A stretch of DNA of 64,000 nt from Kitasatospora sp. SolWspMP-SS2h (GTDB taxonomy: Bacteria; Actinomycetota; Actinomycetes; Streptomycetales; Streptomycetaceae): assembly GCF_003259315.1 (NCBI RefSeq), contig NZ_QLLT01000011.1, positions 1-64,000 on the forward strand, written 5' to 3'. The position numbers and the translations under genes were made by a program. This document shows positions 50,505 to 58,086 of this stretch, in pieces. How positions within the stretch are numbered: the first letter of the stretch is position 1; each line of letters begins with the position of its first letter. The notes below the pieces were generated by a model. It worked only from the letters and a program-made list of their open reading frames with translations. It ran no database searches and was not told where the DNA came from.

Positions 50505-51173
50505 TCAGTCGGACTGCTCGGCCGAACCGTCCTGGGAACCCTCCTGGGAGGGGTGCATCGGGAAGCCCTTCAGGCCGCGCCAGGCCAGGCTGGCGACCAG
50601 CCGGACGGCCTCCCCGCGCGGGATCTCGCCGTCCTGGGTGAGCCAGTACCGGGCGGTGATCTGGGCCAGGCCGCAGACGCCGACCGCGAGCAGCTTGGCC
50701 TCGGCCTCCGGCAGGTCGGTGTCCTCGGCGATCACCTTGGAGACCAGGGTCGCGCTCAGGTCGGTGGCCCGGTCGACCCGCTCGCGCACCGCCGGGTCGT
50801 TGGTCAGGTCCGACTCGAAGACCAGCCGGAACGCGCCGGACTCGCTGGAGACGTAGTGGAAGTACGCCTCCATGGTGGCGGCGACCCGCTGCTTGTTGTC
50901 GTTGGTCGCCTCCAGGGCGGCCCGGGTGCCGTCGACCAGCGCGTCGCAGTGCTTGTCGAGCAGCGCGAGGTAGAGCTCCAGCTTGCCCGGGAAGTGCTGG
51001 TAGAGCACCGGCTTGCTAACGCCGGCCCGCTCGGCGATGTCGTCCATGGCGGCGGCGTGGTAGCCCTGGGCGACGAACACCTCCTGGGCGGCTCCGAGCA
51101 GTTGTTCGCGGCGGGCGCTTCGCGGCAGGCGGGCACCGCGCGGGCGCTCCTGCGCCTCTTGGATGGCCGTCAC
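50505..51173 (-). CDS. TetR/AcrR-family transcriptional regulator
   Basis: A 222-aa repressor-type regulator. The N-terminal helix-turn-helix (about 25-70) reads LLGAAQEVFVAQGYHAAAMD, then DIAERAGVSKPVLYQHFPGK, the family signature. The C-terminal helical ligand/dimer domain is present. GTG 51173 is chosen because GGAG lies 4-5 nt upstream; GTG 51185 overlaps that site. It is divergent from the alpha/beta hydrolase gene at 51414 by about 240 bp, making that gene a natural target. Rv3208 has the same position in mycobacteria. Confidence 0.92.
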   Translation of the reverse strand: MTAIQEAQERPRGARLPRSARREQLLGAAQEVFVAQGYHAAAMDDIAERAGVSKPVLYQHFPGKLELYLALLDKHCDALVDGTRAALEATNDNKQRVAATMEAYFHYVSSESGAFRLVFESDLTNDPAVRERVDRATDLSATLVSKVIAEDTDLPEAEAKLLAVGVCGLAQITARYWLTQDGEIPRGEAVRLVASLAWRGLKGFPMHPSQEGSQDGSAEQSD

Positions 51174-51413
51174 GGCGCTCCTCACTTCTCACTTCACGGT
51201 CCGCGGTGGGACTGGACAGGTGATTGATTCTACTTTTCGGTAACCCGCGCGTGCGCGGGTGAAGCCGAGTAAAGCGCACAACCGCCCTTGTCGGGAGCCC
51301 ACAATACGACCGGACCCGGACTGTCCACAGGTCGAGACGGGCTCGTGACGGCGGCAGCACGGCTCCGTGACCGGCCGTGGCGACCGACCCCCCCGTCACT
51401 ACCATCGTGCTCC

Positions 51414-52331
51414 ATGAGCGCCTCCCAGCACCCCCTCGCCGCCCTGGAGCCGCACCGCACCGTCGAGGTGCCCGGAGCGGAGCTGGCCGTCAGCCGACAC
51501 TGCGAACCCCGGGAGGGACTGCCGCCCGCCCTGTTCGTGCACGGGCTCGGCGGCTCCGCCGACAACTGGCTCGAACTCCTCGACCGGCTCGCCGACGACG
51601 TCGACGGCGAGGCCGTGGACCTGCCCGGCTTCGGCCACTCCGCCCCGCCGCTGGACGGCGACCTGACCCTCTCCGGGCACGTCCGGGCGGTCATCGGGTA
51701 CCTGGAGGAGACCGGGCGCGGGCCGGTCCACCTGCTCGGCAACTCGCTCGGCGGCGCGGTCGCCGTCCGGCTCGCCGCGCTCCGGCCCGACCTGGTGCGC
51801 AGCCTCACCCTGATCTCCCCGGCGCTGCCCGAGCTGCCCCCGCAGCGCACCGCCTGGTCCACCGGCCTGCTGGCCCTGCCCGGCGTCGCCGGGCTGATCC
51901 GCCGCCGCAGCCGCGGCGCCGACCCGGAGAGCGCCACCGCCGACCTGCTGCGCCTGGTCTACGGCGACCCGGCCGGCATCCCCGCCCACCGCCGGGCCCG
52001 CGCGGTCGACGAGTACCGCCGCCGGGCCGCGCTCCCGTACTCCCTGGGCGCGCTGACCGGGTCCGCGCGCGGCATCGTCAGCGCCTACACCGAGCGCGGC
52101 GGGCAGGCGCTGTGGCGGCAGGCCGAGCAGGTCACCGCGCCGGTCCTGCTGGTCTACGGGCTCAAGGACAAGCTGGTCTCCTACCGCTCGGCCCGGCGGG
52201 CCTGCGCCGCGTTCCGGGACGCCCGGCTGCTGGTGCTGCCCGACTCCGGGCACGTCGCGATGCTGGAGCACCCCGAGCCGGTCGCCCGCGCGGTGCGGGA
52301 GCTGCTCGCGGAGGCCGACGGGCGCGGCTGA
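51414..52331 (+). CDS. Alpha/beta-hydrolase
   Basis: A 305-aa alpha/beta hydrolase. LFVHGLGGSADNWLELLDRL gives the oxyanion loop, HLLGNSLGGAVAVRLA the nucleophile elbow (GNSLGG), DKLVSYRSAR the acid, and PDSGHVAMLEHPEPVAR the histidine. It lies divergent from the TetR gene, which may control it. The ATG at 51414 is preferred; the frame is open upstream without similarity. The lipase LipV (Rv3203) of mycobacteria lies in the same neighbourhood; whether they correspond is uncertain. Confidence 0.9.
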   Translation: MSASQHPLAALEPHRTVEVPGAELAVSRHCEPREGLPPALFVHGLGGSADNWLELLDRLADDVDGEAVDLPGFGHSAPPLDGDLTLSGHVRAVIGYLEETGRGPVHLLGNSLGGAVAVRLAALRPDLVRSLTLISPALPELPPQRTAWSTGLLALPGVAGLIRRRSRGADPESATADLLRLVYGDPAGIPAHRRARAVDEYRRRAALPYSLGALTGSARGIVSAYTERGGQALWRQAEQVTAPVLLVYGLKDKLVSYRSARRACAAFRDARLLVLPDSGHVAMLEHPEPVARAVRELLAEADGRG

Positions 52332-52648
52332 GCGCCGGCCGGCGGGGCCGGGCCCGGCGCACGCGGGGCGCACCGGGCGCGCGGAACACGGCGGAAGGCC
52401 GAAAACGGAACGGGGACGCGCGAGGTCACGGGCGTTCACTCGATGGTGTGGCAAGCCGGGCCGGGCCCCTAGGGGCCCGGCCCGGCGCTCTACCGTCGTG
52501 TTGTCGGACCGAACAGGTGTGGGGGGCGAGACGGCGAGGGCGGCGGCCGCGGGGAGCGGGCACCGGCCGGACGGCCGTCGAGCACGGACGCACTCCCCTG
52601 TGTCGTAGGGCCGTGAACCCAGTCGAAACGCTCTGCTCTGGAGGCGTC
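52332..52648 (+). other. Intergenic region before the glycosyltransferase cassette
   Basis: 317 bp with no gene. It holds the long palindromic terminator at 52455-52486 and then a promoter stretch. GTGTTGTCGG (52498-52507) and AACGCTCT (52627-52634) bracket the likely start of the cassette transcript; no clear -10 is seen. Confidence 0.45.
52455..52486 (+). terminator. 32-bp perfect palindrome after the hydrolase
   Basis: GCCGGGCCGGGCCCCT (52455-52470) is followed directly by its exact reverse complement (52471-52486). Allowing a 4-nt loop it gives a 14-bp stem of pure GC. It lies 124 bp after the hydrolase stop. Confidence 0.7.
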
Positions 52649-54268
52649 GTGCGCATCGCTCTGCTCACCGAGGGCACCCTCACCACCGCACAGCGTGGCG
52701 GAGGGGGCTGGTGCGGCCGCCTGGTCGACGGCCTGCCCGAGCACGAGTTCCGGCTCTACCGGCTGCTGCCCGCCGACCGCCAGGCCCCGCCCAGCGGCGT
52801 CCGCGGCCTGCACGGCGTCCACGAACTGCCGATGTGGGGCCGCCGCCCCGCCGGGCGCGGACCGACCGCGCTGCGCCGCCGGGCGTACCTCAAGGCGTAC
52901 GAGGAACTCGTCCGCGCCTTGGTGATGCCCGGCGAACGGGCCGGGTTCGGGCCCGCGCTGTACCGGCTGGCCGCGCTCGGCCGGGAGGACGGGGCGCTGC
53001 CCGCGTTCCTCGCCTCCGGCCACGCGCACCGCGTCCTGGAGCGGACCTGGCGGATGCCCGGCGCCGACACCGCCGGCGGCCAGCCGCTGGTCTGCGACGT
53101 GCTGGTCGCCGCCGACCTGCTGGAGCAGTGCCTGCGGCCGCTGTCCGCGCCCTGGTACGGCACCGGCCCGGCCGGGCTCGGCGGCGCCGACCTGTGCCAC
53201 GTGGTCGGCGGCGGACCGGCCGCGCTGCCCGCGCTGGTCGCCCGCGAACTGCACGGCGTCCCGTTCGTGGTCACCGAGCACGGCCTGCACCTGCGCGAGC
53301 AGTACCGCGGCTACCGCAGCGCCCCCTACCGCTGGCCGGTGCGGGCCCTGCTGCTGTCCTTCTTCCGGCAGCTCACCGAGGAGACCTACCGGCAGGCCGC
53401 CGTGCTCACCCCCGGCAGCGAGTACGACCGGCGGTGGCAGCAGCGCTGCGGCGGCGACCCGGCCCGCACCCGGATCGTCCACGAGGGCACCACCGCCACC
53501 ACCCGGCCCGCCGCCGGGGCCGAGCCCGAGGCGCCGACGCTGGTCTGGGCCGGCGCGCTGGAGCCCGGCCGCGACCCCGAACTGATGCTGCACGCCTTCG
53601 CCCGGGTCCGGGCCGAACTGCCCGCCGCCAGACTCCGGATGTACGGCGAGGAGGGCGCGCCCGGCTACCTCGCGCACTGCACCGCGATCGCCGGACGGCT
53701 CGGCGTCGCGGACGCCGTCGAGTTCGCCGGGCGGCCCGGGACGTCCGCCGAGGCGTGGGAGTCCGGCAGCGCCGTGGTGTTCAGCGCGCTCGCCCAGCGC
53801 AGCCCCCGCCCGCTCGCCGACGCCATGCTCAGCGGCCGGGCGGTGGTCGCCACCGAGGTCGGCGTCGCCCGCGAGGTGCTCGGCCCCACCGGACTGCTGG
53901 TGCCGCCGCGCAGCCCGCGCGCCCTCGCCGCGGCCTGCCTGGCCCTGCTCGCCGACCACGAACGGCGCTCCCGGCTCGGCCTGGCCGGCCGGCTGCGGGC
54001 GCAGGAACGCTTCGCCGTGGAACCCGTGGTCGGCGCGTTCCGCGAGGTCTACCTCGACCTGGTCTCCCGCTACCCCGCCTTCCCGGCCCGCCCCGGCGCC
54101 CCGGTCCGGCCGTTCGCCCGCCCCGCCGAGTACTGGGTGGCCGGGGCCGCCGGTGGGGAGACCCCGCTGCCCTCCGTGCCGTCCGTGCCGACCCCGGCCG
54201 AGCGGTCCGCGCGGCCCGAGCGACCCGCGCGGGCCGCCGCCGGACCCGCCCTCGCGGAGGCGCTGTGA
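52649..54268 (+). CDS. Glycosyltransferase family 4 with DUF3492 (PelF-like)
   Basis: A 539-aa cytoplasmic glycosyltransferase. The N-terminal DUF3492 part begins MRIALLTEGTLTTAQRGGGG (the usual LTEGTY...GGVS form) and includes VVTEHGLHLREQYRGY. The C-terminal GT-B half shows LVWAGALEPGRDPELMLHAF, VEFAGRPG and MLSGRAVVATEVGVAREVLG, the nucleotide-sugar binding region. The final ~60 residues are a Pro/Ala-rich tail. GTG 52649 with GGAGG 4-5 nt upstream. The stop overlaps the next gene (GTGA), so it forms a cassette with the membrane protein. PelF-type enzymes usually make exopolysaccharide; the product is unknown. Confidence 0.88.
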   Translation: MRIALLTEGTLTTAQRGGGGWCGRLVDGLPEHEFRLYRLLPADRQAPPSGVRGLHGVHELPMWGRRPAGRGPTALRRRAYLKAYEELVRALVMPGERAGFGPALYRLAALGREDGALPAFLASGHAHRVLERTWRMPGADTAGGQPLVCDVLVAADLLEQCLRPLSAPWYGTGPAGLGGADLCHVVGGGPAALPALVARELHGVPFVVTEHGLHLREQYRGYRSAPYRWPVRALLLSFFRQLTEETYRQAAVLTPGSEYDRRWQQRCGGDPARTRIVHEGTTATTRPAAGAEPEAPTLVWAGALEPGRDPELMLHAFARVRAELPAARLRMYGEEGAPGYLAHCTAIAGRLGVADAVEFAGRPGTSAEAWESGSAVVFSALAQRSPRPLADAMLSGRAVVATEVGVAREVLGPTGLLVPPRSPRALAAACLALLADHERRSRLGLAGRLRAQERFAVEPVVGAFREVYLDLVSRYPAFPARPGAPVRPFARPAEYWVAGAAGGETPLPSVPSVPTPAERSARPERPARAAAGPALAEAL

Positions 54269-55320
54269 CCGGCACGCCCGCCGACCCCGTCCGCGAACTC
54301 CTGGACGCCAACCGGGACTTGTGCGAGCAGGCGGTCGACCCGCTGGAGATCGCCGCCGCCCTGGAGGACTCCGGCCTGGCCGCCGACGGCGCCACCCGCT
54401 ACCGGCACGCCGACGTGTTCGGCCTCGCCGAGGAGCTGTACGCCCGGGTGCCCCGCCGCCCGCCCGCCCGCGAACCGCTCCCGCCCGCCGCACCGCTGCG
54501 CACCCTGCCGCTCACCGCCCTGCGCACCGCCGCCGTCCACCTGCTGCCGCTGCTGCCCGCGACCGCGCTCGGCGGGGTGCCCGGCGGGGCGCTGGCGGTG
54601 CTGCTCGGCGCGGGCGCGGGGGCCGCGCTGGCGGAGCGGCCGGACGGTGGGCCGGGGCGGCGGAGGGAACGGGGCCGGGGCCGGGGTGGCCGGGGGACGG
54701 ACGACGGCGGTACGGACGACGGCCGGGGCCTGACCGGCCGGGAGTGGGGCGGCGGCGAGCCGGACCGGGCTCCGGCGCGGGGCGCGTTCCCGTGGGCCGC
54801 GCTCGGGCAGGGCGCCGGGACCGGACTGCTGCTGGCGCTGCTCGCCGCCGCCGCGCCCGGGGCCGCGCCCGCCGCCGCGTTCGGCGCGGCGGGGGCCGGA
54901 GGGGCGGCGGCCTGGCTGCGTCGGTTCGGTCAGCGGCAGGGCGGGGCCGCCACGCTGGGGGAGTTCCGCTCCCGGCTGCGGTTCGCGCTGCCGCTGGCCG
55001 TGCTGGCGCAGCTGGCCGTCCTCGCCGCGCTCGGCCGGGCCCTCGCCGACGGCGCGCCCGCCACCGGCCTGGCCGCGCTGCTGGTGCTCGGCGTCCTGCC
55101 GCTGCTGGCCGCCGTGGTCCGCGACGCGGGCCGCCCGGGCACCGCCGCGGTCGCGGTCCTCACCGCCGCCGCCGGGGCCGCCGTCCTGGCCCTGCCCGGC
55201 CCCGCGCACTGGCTGGACGCCTCCCCGCCCGGCGGCCTCTCGGCCGCGGCCCTCGGGCCCGCACTGCTGCTGGCCGGCCGGGCCTGGCCCCCGTCCGCGT
55301 GGCCGGGGGCGTACCGGTGA
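54265..55320 (+). CDS. Multi-pass membrane protein of the glycosyltransferase cassette
   Basis: A 351-aa protein. A short soluble N-terminus (about 1-75, RELLDANRDLCEQAVDPLEI) precedes two membrane helices, then a charged glycine/arginine-rich loop (GRRRERGRGRGGRG) and six or so further helices (LLLALLAAAAPGAAPAAAFG, FALPLAVLAQLAVLAALGR). GTG 54265 overlaps the glycosyltransferase stop by 4 bp. No transport or polymerase motif is recognised; in similar Streptomyces clusters this gene is simply called membrane protein. A partner for export of the glycan is possible. Confidence 0.78.
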   Translation: MTGTPADPVRELLDANRDLCEQAVDPLEIAAALEDSGLAADGATRYRHADVFGLAEELYARVPRRPPAREPLPPAAPLRTLPLTALRTAAVHLLPLLPATALGGVPGGALAVLLGAGAGAALAERPDGGPGRRRERGRGRGGRGTDDGGTDDGRGLTGREWGGGEPDRAPARGAFPWAALGQGAGTGLLLALLAAAAPGAAPAAAFGAAGAGGAAAWLRRFGQRQGGAATLGEFRSRLRFALPLAVLAQLAVLAALGRALADGAPATGLAALLVLGVLPLLAAVVRDAGRPGTAAVAVLTAAAGAAVLALPGPAHWLDASPPGGLSAAALGPALLLAGRAWPPSAWPGAYR

Positions 55321-55682
55321 GGGCGGTTCCGGCGACGGGCGGCCCCGCCGGGGCGTGGACCGGCGACCGGGCCCGGAAGCGGTGGGGGGCCCGGCGTCCG
55401 GCCGCGGTCCCGGGCCGGGAGCCGCGGGACGCCCGTCGTGGGGCCGGGGCGGCCGGCCGGGCCCGGGTCGCGCGGCTTCGGGACGCGGCGGCCGGACGGG
55501 CCCGGGCCGTCGCCGTCGTCCGGGCCCGGCGGTCGTCGGGTGTCCGGCGTCCGGCTGCCGGGGCCGGGGCCGGCCGGGCCCGGGCGGTGCGCGCTCCGGG
55601 GCGGCGGGCCGGCCGGTGCGTCGATCAGATCTCGTTCCGCCCGGCGGTCGCCGGGCCTGAGGGAAGGACTTGGACCCGATGA
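55317..55682 (+). CDS. Possible Arg/Ala-rich basic protein linking the membrane-protein and epimerase genes
   Basis: A 121-codon frame. Its GTG overlaps the membrane-protein stop (GTGA, 55317-55320) and its TGA overlaps the epimerase start (ATGA, 55679-55682). The product is very rich in Arg, Ala and Gly. CGGGCCCGG occurs five times (55368, 55458, 55497, 55521, 55575), always in the same frame, coding Arg-Ala-Arg. This favours coding, but the region is above 80% GC, where open frames are common, and I recognise no family. If not a gene it is GC-rich linker DNA. Confidence 0.4.
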   Translation: MRAVPATGGPAGAWTGDRARKRWGARRPAAVPGREPRDARRGAGAAGRARVARLRDAAAGRARAVAVVRARRSSGVRRPAAGAGAGRARAVRAPGRRAGRCVDQISFRPAVAGPEGRTWTR

Positions 55683-56623
55683 GGGTGCTGCTGCTGGGGG
55701 CCGACGGGTTCATCGGCCGGCGGGTGGCCGATCGGCTGCTGGCGGAGGAGGGGCTCCAGGTGACCGTGCTGGGCCGGGGCGATTCCGCCGACATCCGGTT
55801 CGACCTGGCCGCGGGGAGTCCGGGCGCGCTGGCCCGGTTCCTGGACGCGGTCGCCGCGCAGGTGGTGATCAACTGCGCGGGTGCCACGTACGGGACGTCG
55901 CGGACCCTGATCCGGTCCAACACGCTCGCGGTGGCCACGGTCTGCGAGGCGATCCGGCGCAGCCGGGAGCCGGCCCGGCTGGTGCACGTGGGCTCGGCGG
56001 CCGAGTACGGTCCGGCGCAGCCGGGCGGGCCGATCCCGGAGAGCGCGGAGCCGCGTCCGGTCGGTCCGTACGGGGTGTCGAAGCTGGCGGGCACCGAGCT
56101 GGTGCTGAGCTCGGGGCTGGACGCGCTGGTGCTGCGGGTGTTCGACGTGGTCGGGCCGGGGGCGCCGACGGCCTCGCTGTTCGGGCGGCTGGCGGAGGGC
56201 CTGCGGCGGGCGCTGGAGCAGGAGGAGGGCCAGGTGCGGATGCCGGACCTGTCCGGCTACCGGGACTTCGTGGACGTCCGGGACGTGGCCCGGGCGATCC
56301 AGGCGGCGGCGGTCTCGGCCGCCACCGGGGTGATCAACATCGGCTCCGGCCACGCCGTCCGGGCCCGGGACGCGGCGCACCTGCTGGTGCGGGCGTCCGG
56401 CTTCGAGGGCACCGTCACCGAGGACGCCCGGCAGGTGGTGCTGCCCGCGCAGCAGGCGGGCGCGGAGGGGCTGCGGGCCGCGGAGGCGCGGGCGGTGGTG
56501 GAGCCGGTGCAGTGGCGGCAGGCGGACGTCCGGACCGCCCGGGACCGTCTCGGATGGCGGACGCAGGTGCCGCTGGAGGAGTCCCTCGGGGACGTCTGGC
56601 TGGAGACCGCCTGCCGGGTGTGA
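55679..56623 (+). CDS. NAD(P)-dependent epimerase/dehydratase (extended SDR)
   Basis: A 314-aa extended short-chain dehydrogenase. The Rossmann motif is LLLGADGFIGRRVADRL (GxxGxxG), the catalytic Tyr and Lys are in PYGVSKLAGTE, and HVGSAAEYG supplies the Ser. Typical family pieces INCAGATYG and DFVDVRDVARAI follow. ATG 55679 is supported by the ATGA overlap with the frame upstream; a TTG at 55670 is also possible. It probably modifies a nucleotide sugar for the glycosyltransferase encoded upstream. Confidence 0.92.
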   Translation: MRVLLLGADGFIGRRVADRLLAEEGLQVTVLGRGDSADIRFDLAAGSPGALARFLDAVAAQVVINCAGATYGTSRTLIRSNTLAVATVCEAIRRSREPARLVHVGSAAEYGPAQPGGPIPESAEPRPVGPYGVSKLAGTELVLSSGLDALVLRVFDVVGPGAPTASLFGRLAEGLRRALEQEEGQVRMPDLSGYRDFVDVRDVARAIQAAAVSAATGVINIGSGHAVRARDAAHLLVRASGFEGTVTEDARQVVLPAQQAGAEGLRAAEARAVVEPVQWRQADVRTARDRLGWRTQVPLEESLGDVWLETACRV

Positions 56624-56783
56624 GCCGGAACGGCCGGGCCTGACCAGGGGGTTGGCCCGGGAAGTCGAGGTCTCGGCATCCGGTGCGGCGCGTCTCACCC
56701 ACCGGACCCGCTGTCTTGGAATACCCCGGGCACGTGACACTGTTGGCGTAGTCGAACAGAACCTGACGACCATCGGAGTCCCC

Positions 56784-57962
56784 GTGTCGCTGCCACCCCT
56801 GGTCGAGCCCGCCGCCGAGCTCACCGTCGAAGAGGTCCGCCGGTACTCCCGCCACCTGATCATCCCCGACGTGGGCATGGACGGGCAGAAGCGGCTGAAG
56901 AACGCCAAGGTGCTGTGCGTCGGCGCCGGCGGCCTCGGGTCCCCGGCCCTGATGTACATGGCCGCGGCCGGTGTCGGCACCCTCGGCATCGTCGAGTTCG
57001 ACACGGTCGACGAGTCGAACCTGCAGCGCCAGATCATCCACGGCCAGTCCGACATCGGCCGGTCCAAGGCCGAGTCCGCGCGCGACTCGGTCAAGGAGAT
57101 CAACCCGCTGGTCGAGGTGGTCCTGCACGAGGAGCGCCTGGACAACGACAACGTGATGGAGATCTTCTCCGGCTACGACCTGATCGTCGACGGCACGGAC
57201 AACTTCGCCACCCGGTACTTGGTGAACGACGCCGCGGTGCTGCTCGGCAAGCCGTACGTCTGGGGTTCGATCTACCGCTTCGACGGCCAGGCCAGCGTGT
57301 TCTGGGCCGAGCACGGCCCCTGCTACCGCTGCCTCTACCCGGAGGCCCCGCCGCCGGGCATGGTCCCGTCCTGCGCCGAGGGCGGCGTGCTGGGCGTGCT
57401 GTGCGCCTCGATCGGCTCGATCCAGGTCAACGAGGCCATCAAGCTGCTGGCCGGGATCGGCGAGCCGCTGGTCGGCCGGCTGATGATCTACGACGCCCTG
57501 GAGATGCAGTACCGCTCGGTGAAGGTCCGCAAGGACCCGAACTGCGCCGTCTGCGGCGAGAACCCGACGGTCACCGAGCTGATCGACTACGAGTCGTTCT
57601 GCGGCGTGGTCTCGGAGGAGGCCAGCGCGGCGGCGGTCGGCTCGACGATCACCTCCAAGCAGCTCAAGGAGTGGATCGACAACGGCGAGCCGATCGACAT
57701 CATCGACGTCCGCGAGGTCAACGAGTACGAGATCGTCAGCATCCCGGGCGCCCGCCTGGTCCCGAAGAACGAGTTCCTGATGGGCAACGCCCTCCAGGAC
57801 CTGCCGCAGGACCGGCGCATCGTGCTGCACTGCAAGACCGGCGTCCGCTCCGCCGAGGTCCTCGCGGTCCTCAAGTCCGCGGGCTTCGCGGACGCGGTGC
57901 ACCTGGGCGGCGGCGTGATCGGCTGGGTCAACCAGATCGAGCCGGAGAAGCCCGTCTATTGA
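56784..57962 (+). CDS. moeZ: Adenylyltransferase/sulfurtransferase MoeZ
   Basis: A 392-aa fusion. Residues ~1-260 are an E1-like ThiF/MoeB domain: VLCVGAGGLGSPALMYMAAA binds ATP, SNLQRQIIHGQ is the conserved Arg-loop, and CxxC pairs CYRCLY and CAVCGE hold zinc. Residues ~290-392 are a rhodanese domain with the sulfur-carrying cysteine in HCKTGVRSAEV (about residue 350). The enzyme activates MoaD/ThiS-like carriers and loads sulfur for molybdopterin and other thiolated products. GTG 56784 has CGGAG 5-6 nt upstream. M. tuberculosis moeB1 (Rv3206c) is in the same neighbourhood. Confidence 0.95.
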   Translation: MSLPPLVEPAAELTVEEVRRYSRHLIIPDVGMDGQKRLKNAKVLCVGAGGLGSPALMYMAAAGVGTLGIVEFDTVDESNLQRQIIHGQSDIGRSKAESARDSVKEINPLVEVVLHEERLDNDNVMEIFSGYDLIVDGTDNFATRYLVNDAAVLLGKPYVWGSIYRFDGQASVFWAEHGPCYRCLYPEAPPPGMVPSCAEGGVLGVLCASIGSIQVNEAIKLLAGIGEPLVGRLMIYDALEMQYRSVKVRKDPNCAVCGENPTVTELIDYESFCGVVSEEASAAAVGSTITSKQLKEWIDNGEPIDIIDVREVNEYEIVSIPGARLVPKNEFLMGNALQDLPQDRRIVLHCKTGVRSAEVLAVLKSAGFADAVHLGGGVIGWVNQIEPEKPVY

Positions 57963-57983
57963 CGGGCCGGTGCCCTCCGCGCG

Positions 57984-58022
57984 ACCGCCCGGTCGGGGAT
58001 GCGTGTCCCCCGGCCGGGCGGT
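57984..58022. terminator. Hairpin between moeZ and the MprF-like gene
   Basis: ACCGCCCGG (57984-57992) and CCGGGCGGT (58014-58022), with inner GGGGA/TCCCC, form a stem of about 14 bp. It lies 21 bp after moeZ and between convergent genes. Confidence 0.7.
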
Positions 58023-58086
58023 TCCGTGCGTCCAGGGGCCCTCCGGGGCCCTGCGGAGGGGCCGGGGCAGGCCAGGGCGCCAGGGC

